From Eubacterium sp. CAG:786 (GTDB lineage: Bacteria; Bacillota; Clostridia; Oscillospirales; Ruminococcaceae), in the NCBI GenBank assembly GCA_000432175.1, contig HF989447.1, positions 1 through 39,388 of the forward strand: DNA of 39,388 nt. The letters are read 5' to 3'. Shown piece after piece: positions 16,283 through 24,436 of the stretch. The stretch's first letter is position 1, and each line of letters begins with the position of its first letter. Both the position numbers and the translations under genes were made by a program. The notes below the pieces were generated by a model. It saw only the letters and a program-made list of their open reading frames with translations, did no database searches and was not told the DNA's origin.

Positions 16283-17016
16283 ACCGCAGCACCTCCTGCA
16301 CTTTCTGCCACGTGGACAAAGACGTTTTCCAGACCCGTTTCACCGGTCTGCGCTTCAAGCTCCTGCAGGGTGCCGGTGGCGTGTATCTGCCCGTTCACCA
16401 TTATCGCTATGCGGTCGGAAAGCTGCTCCGCTTCTTCCATGTAGTGCGTGGTGAGAATGATCGTAATCTTTCCCTTGAGTGAGTTCACCGCGCTCCAGAG
16501 TTCGCGGCGCGCGAGCACGTCAAGACCGAGGGTAGGCTCGTCAAGGAACAGCACCTGCGGCTCTGAAATGAGCGCCATCGCGATGGAAACCTTACGCTTC
16601 CACCCGCCTGAAAGCGTTTTCGCGCGGGAACTCAGCACTTCGTCCAGCCGGAAAAGCTGCGTCATTTCCTTTACGCGCTGTTCCGTCTTTTCCTTTGAGG
16701 CCCCGAATATTCCTGCCATGAGCGCGAGATTTTCCCTTACGGTCAGGTTTTCAGCGACTGCCGTGTCCTGTGGGGAAATTCCCACCAGCTGCTTTACTGC
16801 AGCGCTTTCGCTTGATGTGCTGTGGCCGCAGATGAACGCCTCGCCCGCAGTCGGCGCTGAAAGGCATGTCAGCATGCGTATAGTCGTGGTCTTGCCAGCG
16901 CCGTTCACACCCAGCAGCGAAAAAAGTTCCCCTTGTTCAACGGTAAGGTCAAGGCTGTTTACTGCGGTTTTTTCCCTGTACTTTTTTGTCAGTCCCTTTG
17001 TCTGAACTGCTGTCAT
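16279..17016 (-). CDS. ABC transporter ATPase (DrrA/CcmA-like)
   Basis: A 245-residue nucleotide-binding subunit with Walker A GVNGAGKTT (about residues 36-44), Q-loop GISPQD, signature LSGGWKRK, Walker B VLFLDEP and H-loop TTHYMEEAE. All catalytic residues are present, so it is active as a homodimer with the ABC-2 permease encoded next. Its ATG at 17016 lies 68 bases inside the 3' end of the Xre-AbrB gene, an unusually long same-strand overlap in a different frame. Confidence 0.94.
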   Translation of the reverse strand: MTAVQTKGLTKKYREKTAVNSLDLTVEQGELFSLLGVNGAGKTTTIRMLTCLSAPTAGEAFICGHSTSSESAAVKQLVGISPQDTAVAENLTVRENLALMAGIFGASKEKTEQRVKEMTQLFRLDEVLSSRAKTLSGGWKRKVSIAMALISEPQVLFLDEPTLGLDVLARRELWSAVNSLKGKITIILTTHYMEEAEQLSDRIAIMVNGQIHATGTLQELEAQTGETGLENVFVHVAESAGGAAV

Positions 17017-17431
17017 TGCGTTTGCCTCCCTTTGGTTTCAGTATTTCAAGAGGATTTCCGATTTTCACCAGCGCGATTCCCTTGTCCTCGTCGCCAAGAA
17101 CCAGAATTGCGTCGCCAGCTTTCAGTCTGAACACGTCACGGCAGCTTTTCGGCAGGGTAATCTGCCCCTTTTCGTTCAGTTTTGAGAAGCCGAACATGTG
17201 CTTTTTTCCTTCGCTGCTGACGGCGAATGAAGCGATGTTCCTCACCAGAATGTCAACTGTGGTGCCGTAAAGGTCCGCGAGCGCGATACAGTTTTCGATA
17301 TCGGGGAGCGTTTCGCCGTTTTCCCATTTTGCAACTGCCTGGCGCGAAACATTAAGCTTTTCTGCGACCTGTTCCTGCGTCAGCCCGCTTTCCTTGCGGT
17401 AAATCTTCAGGTTGTTGAATTCAATGCTCAT
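16949..17431 (-). CDS. Xre-family HTH regulator fused to a SpoVT/AbrB domain
   Basis: A 160-residue regulator. Residues about 5-60 form an Xre helix-turn-helix (LTQEQVAEKLNVSRQAVAKWENG). Residues about 80-125 form an AbrB/SpoVT swapped-hairpin domain (FSKLNEKGQITLPKSCRDVF). The tail is a Lys/Ser-rich, likely disordered segment that may exist only because the frame runs on over the ATPase gene. Two DNA-binding modules in one chain is a known but uncommon arrangement. A TATAAT at 17451-17456 precedes it. It is probably the local, autoregulated repressor of the ABC-2 exporter. Confidence 0.9.
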   Translation of the reverse strand: MSIEFNNLKIYRKESGLTQEQVAEKLNVSRQAVAKWENGETLPDIENCIALADLYGTTVDILVRNIASFAVSSEGKKHMFGFSKLNEKGQITLPKSCRDVFRLKAGDAILVLGDEDKGIALVKIGNPLEILKPKGGKRNDSSSDKGTDKKVQGKNRSKQP

Positions 17432-17450
17432 CGTGTCACCTCATATGTTT

Positions 17451-17479
17451 ATTATAGCTTATCATCATGGGGAATTCCA
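17451..17479 (-). promoter_or_regulatory. Promoter of the Xre-AbrB/ABC operon
   Basis: TGGAAT (17474-17479), 17-base spacer, TATAAT (17451-17456) read on the minus strand. The -35 is a weak match, as expected for a regulated promoter. Confidence 0.6.
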
Positions 17480-17542
17480 CCATGCAAAGATTACATCAAT
17501 GTTATGTTCAGTTTACATTTTCGGAAAATATGCTGCTATAGT

Positions 17543-17577
17543 TAAAAAAAAGCTGCATCACAGTGCAGCTTTTTTTC
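17543..17577. terminator. Terminator after the cysteine-cluster protein gene
   Basis: Stem AGCTGCA/TGCAGCT (17551-17570) flanked by A8 and T7 runs works in either direction. The minus-strand gene's stop codon lies in the loop. Confidence 0.88.
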
Positions 17578-18046
17578 TTATTGCGAGTATCGGGTAACCG
17601 GTTTCATACGGTTTTATCGTTTCGGGGAATTCTTCCGCATGGTCGAACAGACGTTGCGCGAACCCGTCGGAATTCACGAAATCAAGTATCTCAGACAGCG
17701 GTCTGCTGATAACTGACGGACAGACCGGCGAAAGGGTTATCACCAGCATTCCCTCAAGTGAATTCACCCTGAACGGCCAGATGTGGCAGTCAAACGGGCG
17801 TTTTTCTCCGAGAGTGCAGCCATGCTCTCCTGCAGCGGGGCACATGATTATCTCGCCGCCGTTGAATTTCATATCAAACACGCAGCTTTCCGTCCCGGGA
17901 ATATCGCGGACCGGTGCGATACTCTCGGCAGCGGCTCGTTCATCAGTCCCCGCGAATATCGGTATTTCCCATTTGTCGTCGTCCACAAAACCGCAGCAGA
18001 CGCGGCATTTTGCGCAGGTCTCATGCGAAAGCAGCTTGCTCAGCAT
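17558..18046 (-). CDS. YkgJ-like cysteine-cluster protein
   Basis: A 162-residue soluble protein with the zinc/iron-chelating cysteine pattern of the YkgJ family: CAKCRVCCGF near the N-terminus (residues about 11-20), then CPAAGEHGC and RPFDCHIWPF. No signal peptide. ATG 18046 is preferred over GTG 18050-18052. The RBS is a weak GGTGAG made from the end of the CAP-protein gene, whose stop lies 3 bases upstream, so the pair is co-transcribed. Metal binding is inferred from the cysteines; the biological role of the family is unknown. Confidence 0.8.
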   Translation of the reverse strand: MLSKLLSHETCAKCRVCCGFVDDDKWEIPIFAGTDERAAAESIAPVRDIPGTESCVFDMKFNGGEIIMCPAAGEHGCTLGEKRPFDCHIWPFRVNSLEGMLVITLSPVCPSVISRPLSEILDFVNSDGFAQRLFDHAEEFPETIKPYETGYPILAIRKKAAL

Positions 18047-18048
18047 TA

Positions 18049-19011
18049 TCACTCACCACCAATAAACAGCTGGCACCAGTATTTTGCGTAGCCATTGTCA
18101 TAGCAACCGATCCCTATGTATTTCGCGTCGGGATTTAGAATGTTCCCCTTGTGCCACGGGTCGCTCATCCAGCATTTCAGGACGCCCTTTGCAGTTTCGT
18201 AGTAGTATGCGAGATTTTCAGCGCGATTATTCCTGCGCAGATCATATGCCGCCAGAATGCTGTCCCACTTGGTGCCGTCAGGACGGTAGTGCGACTGGTA
18301 ATAGGAATATTCCTTGGCGCGTATTTCTGCCGCTTCCGTCAGGTCCGGGAGCGTTTTCAGCGGCTTTAAGCCGTATTCAGCGCGCGTTTCATTAACGAGT
18401 TCGAAAAGCGCCTGGCAGAGGGAATTATCAAATTCATCGTCGCTGATGACGTATTTTTCCGTGATAACTCTGCTTCTGGAAAGTCCGGGGGCAAATGTAG
18501 CAAACTTTAAGGTGGTGTCCTCGTTGATGGTTATCGTCTTTTTGTACTTCTTGGAGTCCTTGGTCGGGGCGGTGCCGTCGGTGGTGTAGTAAATATCCGC
18601 TTCGGGATCCAGACAGGTGAGCTTGACCTTTATACTATCGTTATATGTGCCACCGCTGACAGACGCCGACGGAACAGCGCTCCTGATTTTTATTGAAACC
18701 TTATCGGTGGCGACAACATCGCTCCCATCGTATGACGCCATGCGGACAACGGTGTTTTCTTCAATTATGATAGGCTTGCCGTCATACAGCGAAGATTCGC
18801 TGTCAGGCTTTGAGCCGTCGGTCGTGTAGTAAATTTCGGTGCTGCCGTCGCTTATCATGGTGACGAACTGCGTTGTATCGTAATATCCGCTTTCGTGCGA
18901 TATTCTCACTTCAATGGTCTTGCTTGCAGCGTAAGCCGATGTAGAAAGCGCTGCGGAAGCAGTTAACAGCGCTGCAGTGACAAATGCCGCTGCTGTGGAC
19001 TTCAATGACAT
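18049..19011 (-). CDS. Secreted CAP/SCP-domain protein with two chitobiase-type beta repeats
   Basis: A 320-residue secreted protein. An N-terminal Sec signal peptide (MSLKSTAAAFVTAALLTA to AYA) is followed by two copies of a small beta domain marked by EIYYTTDGSKP and DIYYTTDGTAP, the CHB_HEX_C type found beside carbohydrate enzymes. The C-terminal ~120 residues are a CAP domain (LVNETRAEYGL, RAENLAYYY, WMSDPWHKGNIL). CAP proteins of bacteria are often wall or spore associated; activity unknown. ATG 19011 follows CGGAG; the longer frame to 19056 lacks a signal peptide at its start. A consensus promoter lies at 19067-19095. Confidence 0.9.
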   Translation of the reverse strand: MSLKSTAAAFVTAALLTASAALSTSAYAASKTIEVRISHESGYYDTTQFVTMISDGSTEIYYTTDGSKPDSESSLYDGKPIIIEENTVVRMASYDGSDVVATDKVSIKIRSAVPSASVSGGTYNDSIKVKLTCLDPEADIYYTTDGTAPTKDSKKYKKTITINEDTTLKFATFAPGLSRSRVITEKYVISDDEFDNSLCQALFELVNETRAEYGLKPLKTLPDLTEAAEIRAKEYSYYQSHYRPDGTKWDSILAAYDLRRNNRAENLAYYYETAKGVLKCWMSDPWHKGNILNPDAKYIGIGCYDNGYAKYWCQLFIGGE

Positions 19012-19066
19012 ATAATACTCCGTTCTTTTATTGAAATTAACAGCGAATTTTAACATTCCACCTCAT

Positions 19067-19095
19067 ATTATATACTATTTGCTGAAAAATGTCAA
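19067..19095 (-). promoter_or_regulatory. SigA promoter of the CAP-protein operon
   Basis: Perfect TTGACA (19090-19095), 17-base spacer and perfect TATAAT (19067-19072) on the minus strand. Confidence 0.88.
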
Positions 19096-19152
19096 GTCGG
19101 TTACAAAAATATTACAAAACGGTTACAGAAATAAAGTTCACCTTAGCTACAC

Positions 19153-19188
19153 ATTTTATACCATAAAATTACAGTAATAGCTTATTAC
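19153..19188. repeat. Two adjacent perfect inverted repeats in the CAP-marR intergenic region
   Basis: ATTTTAT-ACC-ATAAAAT (19153-19169) and GTAATA-GCT-TATTAC (19174-19188), each with a 3-base centre. They lie between the two divergent promoters. The rest of 19096-19276 is AT-rich and shows no gene. Confidence 0.6.
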
Positions 19189-19276
19189 GGTCATAACACG
19201 ACAAGAGTTATTATCTTTCTGGTGAAATATCATAATTTGGCTAGGCAATTTTCATCTATTTTTCACCTAATGTTTA

Positions 19277-19304
19277 TTGACTTTAACGAAAAATCAGTTA
19301 TAAT
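19277..19304 (+). promoter_or_regulatory. SigA promoter of the marR-ABC operon
   Basis: TTGACT (19277-19282), 16-base spacer, perfect TATAAT (19299-19304). Confidence 0.82.
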
Positions 19305-19311
19305 ATAAATA

Positions 19312-19326
19312 GTTGAGTAAGTAAAC
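19312..19326. promoter_or_regulatory. Candidate MarR operator
   Basis: The pseudo-palindrome GTTGAGTAAGTAAAC covers the predicted transcript start just downstream of the marR -10. Such a site would allow autorepression. Only the alternate positions are symmetric, so this is tentative. Confidence 0.4.
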
Positions 19327-19366
19327 ATAAACCATGATAACAGCAACGGAGAAAGGAATTACCAAA

Positions 19367-19840
19367 ATGAAAAACAGCAACAACAACACCTACATGTTCA
19401 AAGGAAACGAAACCATCAAGAGCGTGAACGACGCCTCATACATGTTCGGCAAGTACGTCTGCAAGGAACTTGAGGCAATTGGCATGCGTTCTTCCTACCG
19501 CCATGTTATGAAGCCCCTTATGGAGCAGGACGGTATGACCCAGCTGGAACTCGTTAACCTTACCCAGCTCAAGGCTCCCACCATTAGCATCACACTGCGC
19601 AATATGGAGCGCGAGGGTATCGTTCGCCGTGAGAAGAACGACATCGACCGCCGCGAGACCCACGTTTACATCACCGAAAAGGGCAGGGAAATGCACAAGA
19701 AGATACTTGAAGCATTCGACCGTGCAGAACAGGTGATGCTCCAGGACGTTTCTGAAAAGGAAATGGCGACCGCGCGCAAGATCCTCTCCAAGATGACTGA
19801 GAACCTTCGCAAGGAGCTTGGAGTAAACACAGTTGAATAA
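19367..19840 (+). CDS. MarR-family transcriptional regulator
   Basis: A 157-residue winged-helix regulator. The recognition region is MTQLELVNLTQLKAPTISIT, followed by the wing (REGIVRREKNDIDRRETHVYIT) and a C-terminal dimerisation helix (about 115-155). ATG 19367 (MKNSNNN) has an AGAAAGGA RBS; an upstream frame from 19334 lacks one. Its last codons overlap the start of the first ABC subunit gene, so expression is coupled. MarR proteins next to ABC exporters usually repress them until a ligand binds; the ligand is unknown. Confidence 0.92.
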   Translation: MKNSNNNTYMFKGNETIKSVNDASYMFGKYVCKELEAIGMRSSYRHVMKPLMEQDGMTQLELVNLTQLKAPTISITLRNMEREGIVRREKNDIDRRETHVYITEKGREMHKKILEAFDRAEQVMLQDVSEKEMATARKILSKMTENLRKELGVNTVE

Positions 19841-21572
19841 AGTATTAGGGTACCTTAAAAAGTACTGGTACTTTGCCGTACTTTCACCGCTGTTCATGAT
19901 ACTCGAGGTCAGCATGGACCTCGTTCAGCCGTCGCTGATGTCCCAAATAGTTGACGACGGAATAACCCAGGGAAATATCAGCCTTATCGTGGAACTTGGC
20001 ATTCAGATGCTGATTTTCACGGTAGTTGGCTGCTGTGGCGGCGTGCTTTCCGGCGTGTTCGGAAACCTTGCCGCCCAGAATTTTTCCAACGACCTGCGCA
20101 AGGACGCATTCTCAAAGGTAATGAAGATGTCCTTTCAGCAGACGGATAAGTTCACTATTGGTTCGCTTGTCACGCGTCTTACCAACGACATCACTGCATG
20201 CCAGGATTTCGTGGGAATGGCGCTCAGAATGATGGTGCGCACGCTTATGCAGTTCGTTGGCGGCATTGTGATGGTGCTTTCCATCAATGCGACTTTCGGA
20301 TATATATTGCTGTTTACGCTGCCGATACAGATAGTCGTGATAATTCTCGTGCTCCGCAAGGGCGCGCCGCTGTTCAGCGTGGTTCAGGGCAAACTTGACC
20401 GCGTGAATTCGGTGGTGCAGGAGAATGTCAGCGGCGCCCGCGTCGTAAAGGCCTACACCCGCGAGGATTATGAATACGCCCGCTTCTGCAGGGCAAACGA
20501 CGACCTCGTTTCCACCAACCTCCGCGTGCAGAAGCTTATGGCGCTGCTGGTGCCTATCCTTTCGATACTCATGAATGCTTCCGTTATCGCGGTGATCTAC
20601 ATAGGTGGAGAGCCAGTCCGGAACGCCGCAGCTGACGCACAGGTCGGCAGCATTATGGCTGCAATAACCTACATCACGCAGATACTCATGTCCATGATGA
20701 TGATCGGCATGATGTTCCAGCAGGTAACAAGGGCGGCTGCCTCCGCAGCGCGTATACGCGAAGTCCTGGAAGCTGACCCTGTAATCGCAGACGGTGATTT
20801 CACCGGAAGCGCTCCGGAGAATGGCACAGTTGAGTTTCGCAATGTTTCATTCAGATACCCCGGCGTACAAAGCGGAAATGTGCTGAATGATGTGAATTTC
20901 CGCGTGAACAAGGGCGAAACCGTTGCGATACTCGGTGCGACCGGCTGCGGAAAGACCTCGCTGGTCAGCCTTATTCCTCGTTTTTATGACGCCACCGACG
21001 GCGATGTTTTCGTTGACGGCGTGAACGTCCGTGATTACAAGCTTGACGACCTGAGGCACAAAATAGGCTTTGTTCTGCAGAAAAGTGAGCTTTTCTCTGA
21101 AACCATCGAGCAGAATATCCGCTGGGGCGATCCTGAAGCTACCGATGAGGAAGTTAAGCGCGCCGCGGAAATTGCGCAGGCAGACGAGTTCATAAGCGGC
21201 TTTACAGACGGCTATAAGGACATGATAACCGAAAAGGGAAGTTCCCTTTCTGGCGGTCAGAAGCAGAGAATGTCGATAGCCCGCGCGATAGTCAAGAACC
21301 CGGAGATACTCATTTTCGACGACAGCATGTCCGCACTGGACCTTGCTACTGACGCAAAGCTCCAGAAAACGCTCCGCGAGCAGCTGAAAGGCACAACGGT
21401 AATAATGATCGCGCAGAGGGTTGCCAGCGTCATGCGCGCGGATAAGATTGCAGTCATCGACAACGGAACCATCGTGGCGTTCGACAACCACGAAAATCTG
21501 CTGAAAAACTGCGATGTTTACCGCGATATCTATAATTCGCAGATGAGAGAGGGGGCTGAGCAGGTTGGCTGA
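19833..21572 (+). CDS. Heterodimeric ABC exporter subunit with degenerate ATP site (TM287-like)
   Basis: A 579-residue fused membrane-NBD half-transporter with six membrane segments in residues about 1-310. The NBD has Walker A GATGCGKTS (368-376) and signature LSGGQKQRMS. Its Walker B is ILIFDDS, with Asp497 in place of the catalytic Glu, and the switch-loop His is Gln528 (MIAQR). This matches the degenerate-site partner of heterodimeric exporters such as TM287/288. It starts at TTG 19833, overlapping marR by 8 bases, with GGAG upstream. It pairs with the next gene and probably exports drugs or other amphipathic compounds. Confidence 0.93.
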   Translation: MNKVLGYLKKYWYFAVLSPLFMILEVSMDLVQPSLMSQIVDDGITQGNISLIVELGIQMLIFTVVGCCGGVLSGVFGNLAAQNFSNDLRKDAFSKVMKMSFQQTDKFTIGSLVTRLTNDITACQDFVGMALRMMVRTLMQFVGGIVMVLSINATFGYILLFTLPIQIVVIILVLRKGAPLFSVVQGKLDRVNSVVQENVSGARVVKAYTREDYEYARFCRANDDLVSTNLRVQKLMALLVPILSILMNASVIAVIYIGGEPVRNAAADAQVGSIMAAITYITQILMSMMMIGMMFQQVTRAAASAARIREVLEADPVIADGDFTGSAPENGTVEFRNVSFRYPGVQSGNVLNDVNFRVNKGETVAILGATGCGKTSLVSLIPRFYDATDGDVFVDGVNVRDYKLDDLRHKIGFVLQKSELFSETIEQNIRWGDPEATDEEVKRAAEIAQADEFISGFTDGYKDMITEKGSSLSGGQKQRMSIARAIVKNPEILIFDDSMSALDLATDAKLQKTLREQLKGTTVIMIAQRVASVMRADKIAVIDNGTIVAFDNHENLLKNCDVYRDIYNSQMREGAEQVG

Positions 21573-23415
21573 AAAACAGGCTCCCGTAGTTAATCTTCGT
21601 CCCGGAGGACCTGGCAGAGGTCCCGGACACGGCCCACCAGGAATGATGCCCGGTGAAAAGCCGAAAAACCTCAGGGCAACATTAGGCAGAATACTCACCT
21701 ATATAGGCAGAAACCGCGGACTTATCATCGCGATGCTTGTCGTGATGCTGCTGGCGACACTGCTGAATGTAATTGCACCGTCTATCCAGGCAAAGGCGAT
21801 AGACTCCATCGCGAAACTTGACGGAAACGCGCTGCTTATGTGGCTTGGCGTAATGGCTGTTGTGTACTTCAGTTCTGCGATATTCACCTATTTTCAGAAC
21901 CTGTTTGCAGCAATGCTTTCGCAGTTCACGGTAAAGGTTATGCGAAAGGACCTTTTCGCGCGGATATCGCATCTCCCGATAAAGTACATGGACACCCACA
22001 AGCATGGCGACATTCTCAGCCGAATGACTAATGACGTCGAGAACGTGTCGAACTCCGTTTCGCAGTCCCTCGGCTCGCTGATTTCGGGCGTAATCATGCT
22101 TGTCGGCTGCTTTGTAATGATGCTCATTCACTCATGGCTGATGACGCTTGTCAGCATGGTGACTATAATTCTGACGCTGCTTGTGACGAAGTTCCTTTCA
22201 AAGTTCATGCGCAGGTACTTCCCTTTGCAGCAGGCTAAACTTGGTCAGCTCAACGGGCAGATTGAAGAAGCGGTCAGCGGCTGCAAGACCGTCAAGGCAT
22301 TCACGCATGAAGCGCAGATATGCGATGATTTCAACAGAACCAGCGACGAGCTGAAAACCGTCGGCGTTAAGGCACAGATACTTGGCGGCGTGATGGGTCC
22401 CTGCATGAACACTATCGGTAACTTCGGATTTCTGCTGATCGCGGTCGTTGGCGCTGTTCTGGCTTCACGGCCGGAAACCGACATGTTCTACATTTCAATA
22501 GGAACCATTCAGGCGTTCATAACATATTCGAAGCAGTTCACAAGACCTATAAACGAAATCGCGAACCAGTACGCGCAGATACAGTCAGCGCTTGCAGGTG
22601 CTGAGCGCGTTTTTGAGGTAATGGACAGCCAGCCCGAGGACGAGGGTGGCACGGAGCCTTTTGAAATCGAAAACGTCAGGGGCGACATCAACTTCAAGGA
22701 TATCGACTTCTCTTATGTCAAGGGCGAGCAGGTGCTCAAACATTTTGACTTGTGGGTAAAGAGCGGACAGAAAATAGCAATAGTCGGCGCAACCGGCAGC
22801 GGAAAAACCACGGTCGTCAATCTGCTGACGCGTTTCTACGACATTGACGGCGGCGTAATTACCCTCGACGGGCAGGATATACGTAATATTCCTACAAAGA
22901 AGCTGCGCGGAAGTATCGGCATAGTTCTGCAGGATACGGTCATCTTTTCAGATACCATCGCGCAGAATATCCGCTACGGCAGGACTGACGCGACCGATGA
23001 GGAAGTTGTCGCTGCAGCGAAGGTCGCACGTGTTGACGACTTTGCTTCAAAACTTTCAGATGGCTACAACACAATGCTGACCGAGGGCGGAAGCAATCTT
23101 TCCCAGGGACAGCGCCAGCTTATCTCCATTGCAAGAGCTGTTCTCGCGGACCCGAAGATACTCATTCTGGACGAGGCTACATCAAGCATCGACACCAGAA
23201 CAGAAATGCACATTCAGGAAGCAATGGTCGCGCTGATGAAAGGCAGAACGAGCCTGATAATCGCGCATCGGCTTTCCACTATCCGCGACGCGGACAAGAT
23301 AGTTGTCATCAGCGGTGGAAAGGTCGTAGAAGCCGGCGACCACGATGAGCTCCTCGCACAGCAGGGAGAGTACTACAAGCTCTACCAGAGCCAGTTTGCA
23401 GGAATTGCAACATAA
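21565..23415 (+). CDS. Heterodimeric ABC exporter subunit with consensus ATP site (TM288-like)
   Basis: A 616-residue half-transporter. A Gly/Pro-rich cytoplasmic N-terminus (RPGGPGRGPGHGPPG) precedes six membrane segments. The NBD has Walker A GATGSGKTT, signature LSQGQRQLIS, Walker B ILILDEA (Glu537) and switch-loop His568 (IIAHR). Its Glu and His are the catalytic pair that the partner lacks. The start is TTG 21565, 8 bases inside the previous gene, with a GAGAGGGGG RBS. A hairpin terminator follows the stop. Confidence 0.94.
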   Translation: MAEKQAPVVNLRPGGPGRGPGHGPPGMMPGEKPKNLRATLGRILTYIGRNRGLIIAMLVVMLLATLLNVIAPSIQAKAIDSIAKLDGNALLMWLGVMAVVYFSSAIFTYFQNLFAAMLSQFTVKVMRKDLFARISHLPIKYMDTHKHGDILSRMTNDVENVSNSVSQSLGSLISGVIMLVGCFVMMLIHSWLMTLVSMVTIILTLLVTKFLSKFMRRYFPLQQAKLGQLNGQIEEAVSGCKTVKAFTHEAQICDDFNRTSDELKTVGVKAQILGGVMGPCMNTIGNFGFLLIAVVGAVLASRPETDMFYISIGTIQAFITYSKQFTRPINEIANQYAQIQSALAGAERVFEVMDSQPEDEGGTEPFEIENVRGDINFKDIDFSYVKGEQVLKHFDLWVKSGQKIAIVGATGSGKTTVVNLLTRFYDIDGGVITLDGQDIRNIPTKKLRGSIGIVLQDTVIFSDTIAQNIRYGRTDATDEEVVAAAKVARVDDFASKLSDGYNTMLTEGGSNLSQGQRQLISIARAVLADPKILILDEATSSIDTRTEMHIQEAMVALMKGRTSLIIAHRLSTIRDADKIVVISGGKVVEAGDHDELLAQQGEYYKLYQSQFAGIAT

Positions 23416-23419
23416 AAAG

Positions 23420-23449
23420 AACCGGGGCAGGGAACTGCTCCGGTTTTAT
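23420..23449 (+). terminator. Terminator of the marR-ABC operon
   Basis: 11-bp stem AACCGGGGCAG/CTGCTCCGGTT (23420-23445, one G-U pair, 4-base loop) ending in TTTTAT. Confidence 0.88.
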
Positions 23450-23454
23450 CATAC

Positions 23455-23484
23455 AAAAAGGGAGAGGAAAACCTCTCCCTTTTG
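23455..23484 (-). terminator. Terminator of the APH-like gene
   Basis: Stem AAAAGGGAGAGG/CCTCTCCCTTTT with an AAAA loop. On the minus strand it ends in CTTTTTG. It follows that gene's stop by 7 bases. Confidence 0.82.
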
Positions 23485-23490
23485 CGTTTA

Positions 23491-24234
23491 TTACTCGTAC
23501 TCTACGACGTTTACCCATGACAGAAGGAAATCGCGCTCTTCCTTCTTGCCCTTTACGGACTGCGAAGCCGCAACGATAGGCAGCCACTTCTGAATGTACT
23601 GCTTAGCGGTGTCGCTCTTCTTGCAGAACAGGTTGAGGTACTTTTCAGCCATTTCCTTATCGCCGCTCAGGTTGAACAGCAGGTAGGTGCGTGCCACATC
23701 AGCAGACGCATTACCCTGGGTAACATGCGCCCAGTCAATGATGTACGCTGTGCCGTCGTCCTTGACGATTATATTGGAAGGGTTGAAGTCGCCATGGCAA
23801 ACCTTGTTGTGCTTGGGCATTCCTTCAAGGCGTGTGTGCAGTTCGTAGCGAGTGGTGGCGTCAAGATCTGTTTCATTGATCTTGCGGTTCATCTTGTCCT
23901 TCAGCTTGTTCAGAAGAGGGCACTTTGCAGCGTGAACCTTCATCTGCAGATCAACGAACATCTCAAGGTACTCGTCTTTCTTTGCAGGGTTTTCTTCCAT
24001 CAGCTGAGCAAGCGTCTTGCCCTCAATGAATTCGGAAACAATCGCCCACTTGCCGTCGATGGTCTTAACTTCAAGAACTTTCGGAACGTTGATGCCGATG
24101 TTCTCAACGCGCGCCTGATTCAGCGCTTCGTTAAGAACGTCGTCCTTTGCATAATTTTCGTCAAATTCCTTGACCAGTTTGTTACCATCGCGGAAGATGG
24201 TTTTTCCGGGTCTTACAGCTAATACTTCAGACAT
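23491..24234 (-). CDS. Aminoglycoside phosphotransferase/choline-kinase-like protein
   Basis: A 247-residue kinase-fold protein of the APH family. Visible are the substrate-lobe KLVKEFDE, hinge FIEGKTL, the catalytic loop VCHGDFNPSNIIV (HGDxxxxN) and the metal-binding IIDWAHVTQG. It phosphorylates a small hydroxylated molecule; relatives act on choline, thiamine or aminoglycosides, and resistance should not be assumed. A perfect AGGAGG precedes ATG 24234. No clear promoter is seen in 24235-24370, so transcription may read through from adhE despite the intervening hairpin. Confidence 0.85.
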   Translation of the reverse strand: MSEVLAVRPGKTIFRDGNKLVKEFDENYAKDDVLNEALNQARVENIGINVPKVLEVKTIDGKWAIVSEFIEGKTLAQLMEENPAKKDEYLEMFVDLQMKVHAAKCPLLNKLKDKMNRKINETDLDATTRYELHTRLEGMPKHNKVCHGDFNPSNIIVKDDGTAYIIDWAHVTQGNASADVARTYLLFNLSGDKEMAEKYLNLFCKKSDTAKQYIQKWLPIVAASQSVKGKKEERDFLLSWVNVVEYE

Positions 24235-24370
24235 AGCTTTATCCTCCTGTTTATATATCAGACGCGCAGATGAAACTGAATGCGTAGCCCAGTGATATGT
24301 ACTGCGAAAATATCTCGCTAGGATATGGCTGTTGAAACAGTTAATGCACGTCAGTTATTCAATGCACAAA

Positions 24371-24401
24371 GCCGGGCACGGGCTTATCGCTCATGCCCGG
24401 C
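24371..24401 (-). terminator. Hairpin after adhE
   Basis: 8-bp GC-rich stem GCCGGGCA/TGCCCGGC with an AT-containing loop, followed on the minus strand by TTTGTG. The T tract is short, so termination may be partial. The remaining ~130 bases up to the APH-like gene show no gene. Confidence 0.6.
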
Positions 24402-24436
24402 TGCGTTAAATCAGTACGGGAATATTGGGGTTTGGA

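Noticed and set aside
23491..24234. Aminoglycoside resistance gene
   Set aside because: The kinase motifs are generic to the APH/choline-kinase superfamily and no mobile context surrounds it; resistance cannot be claimed.
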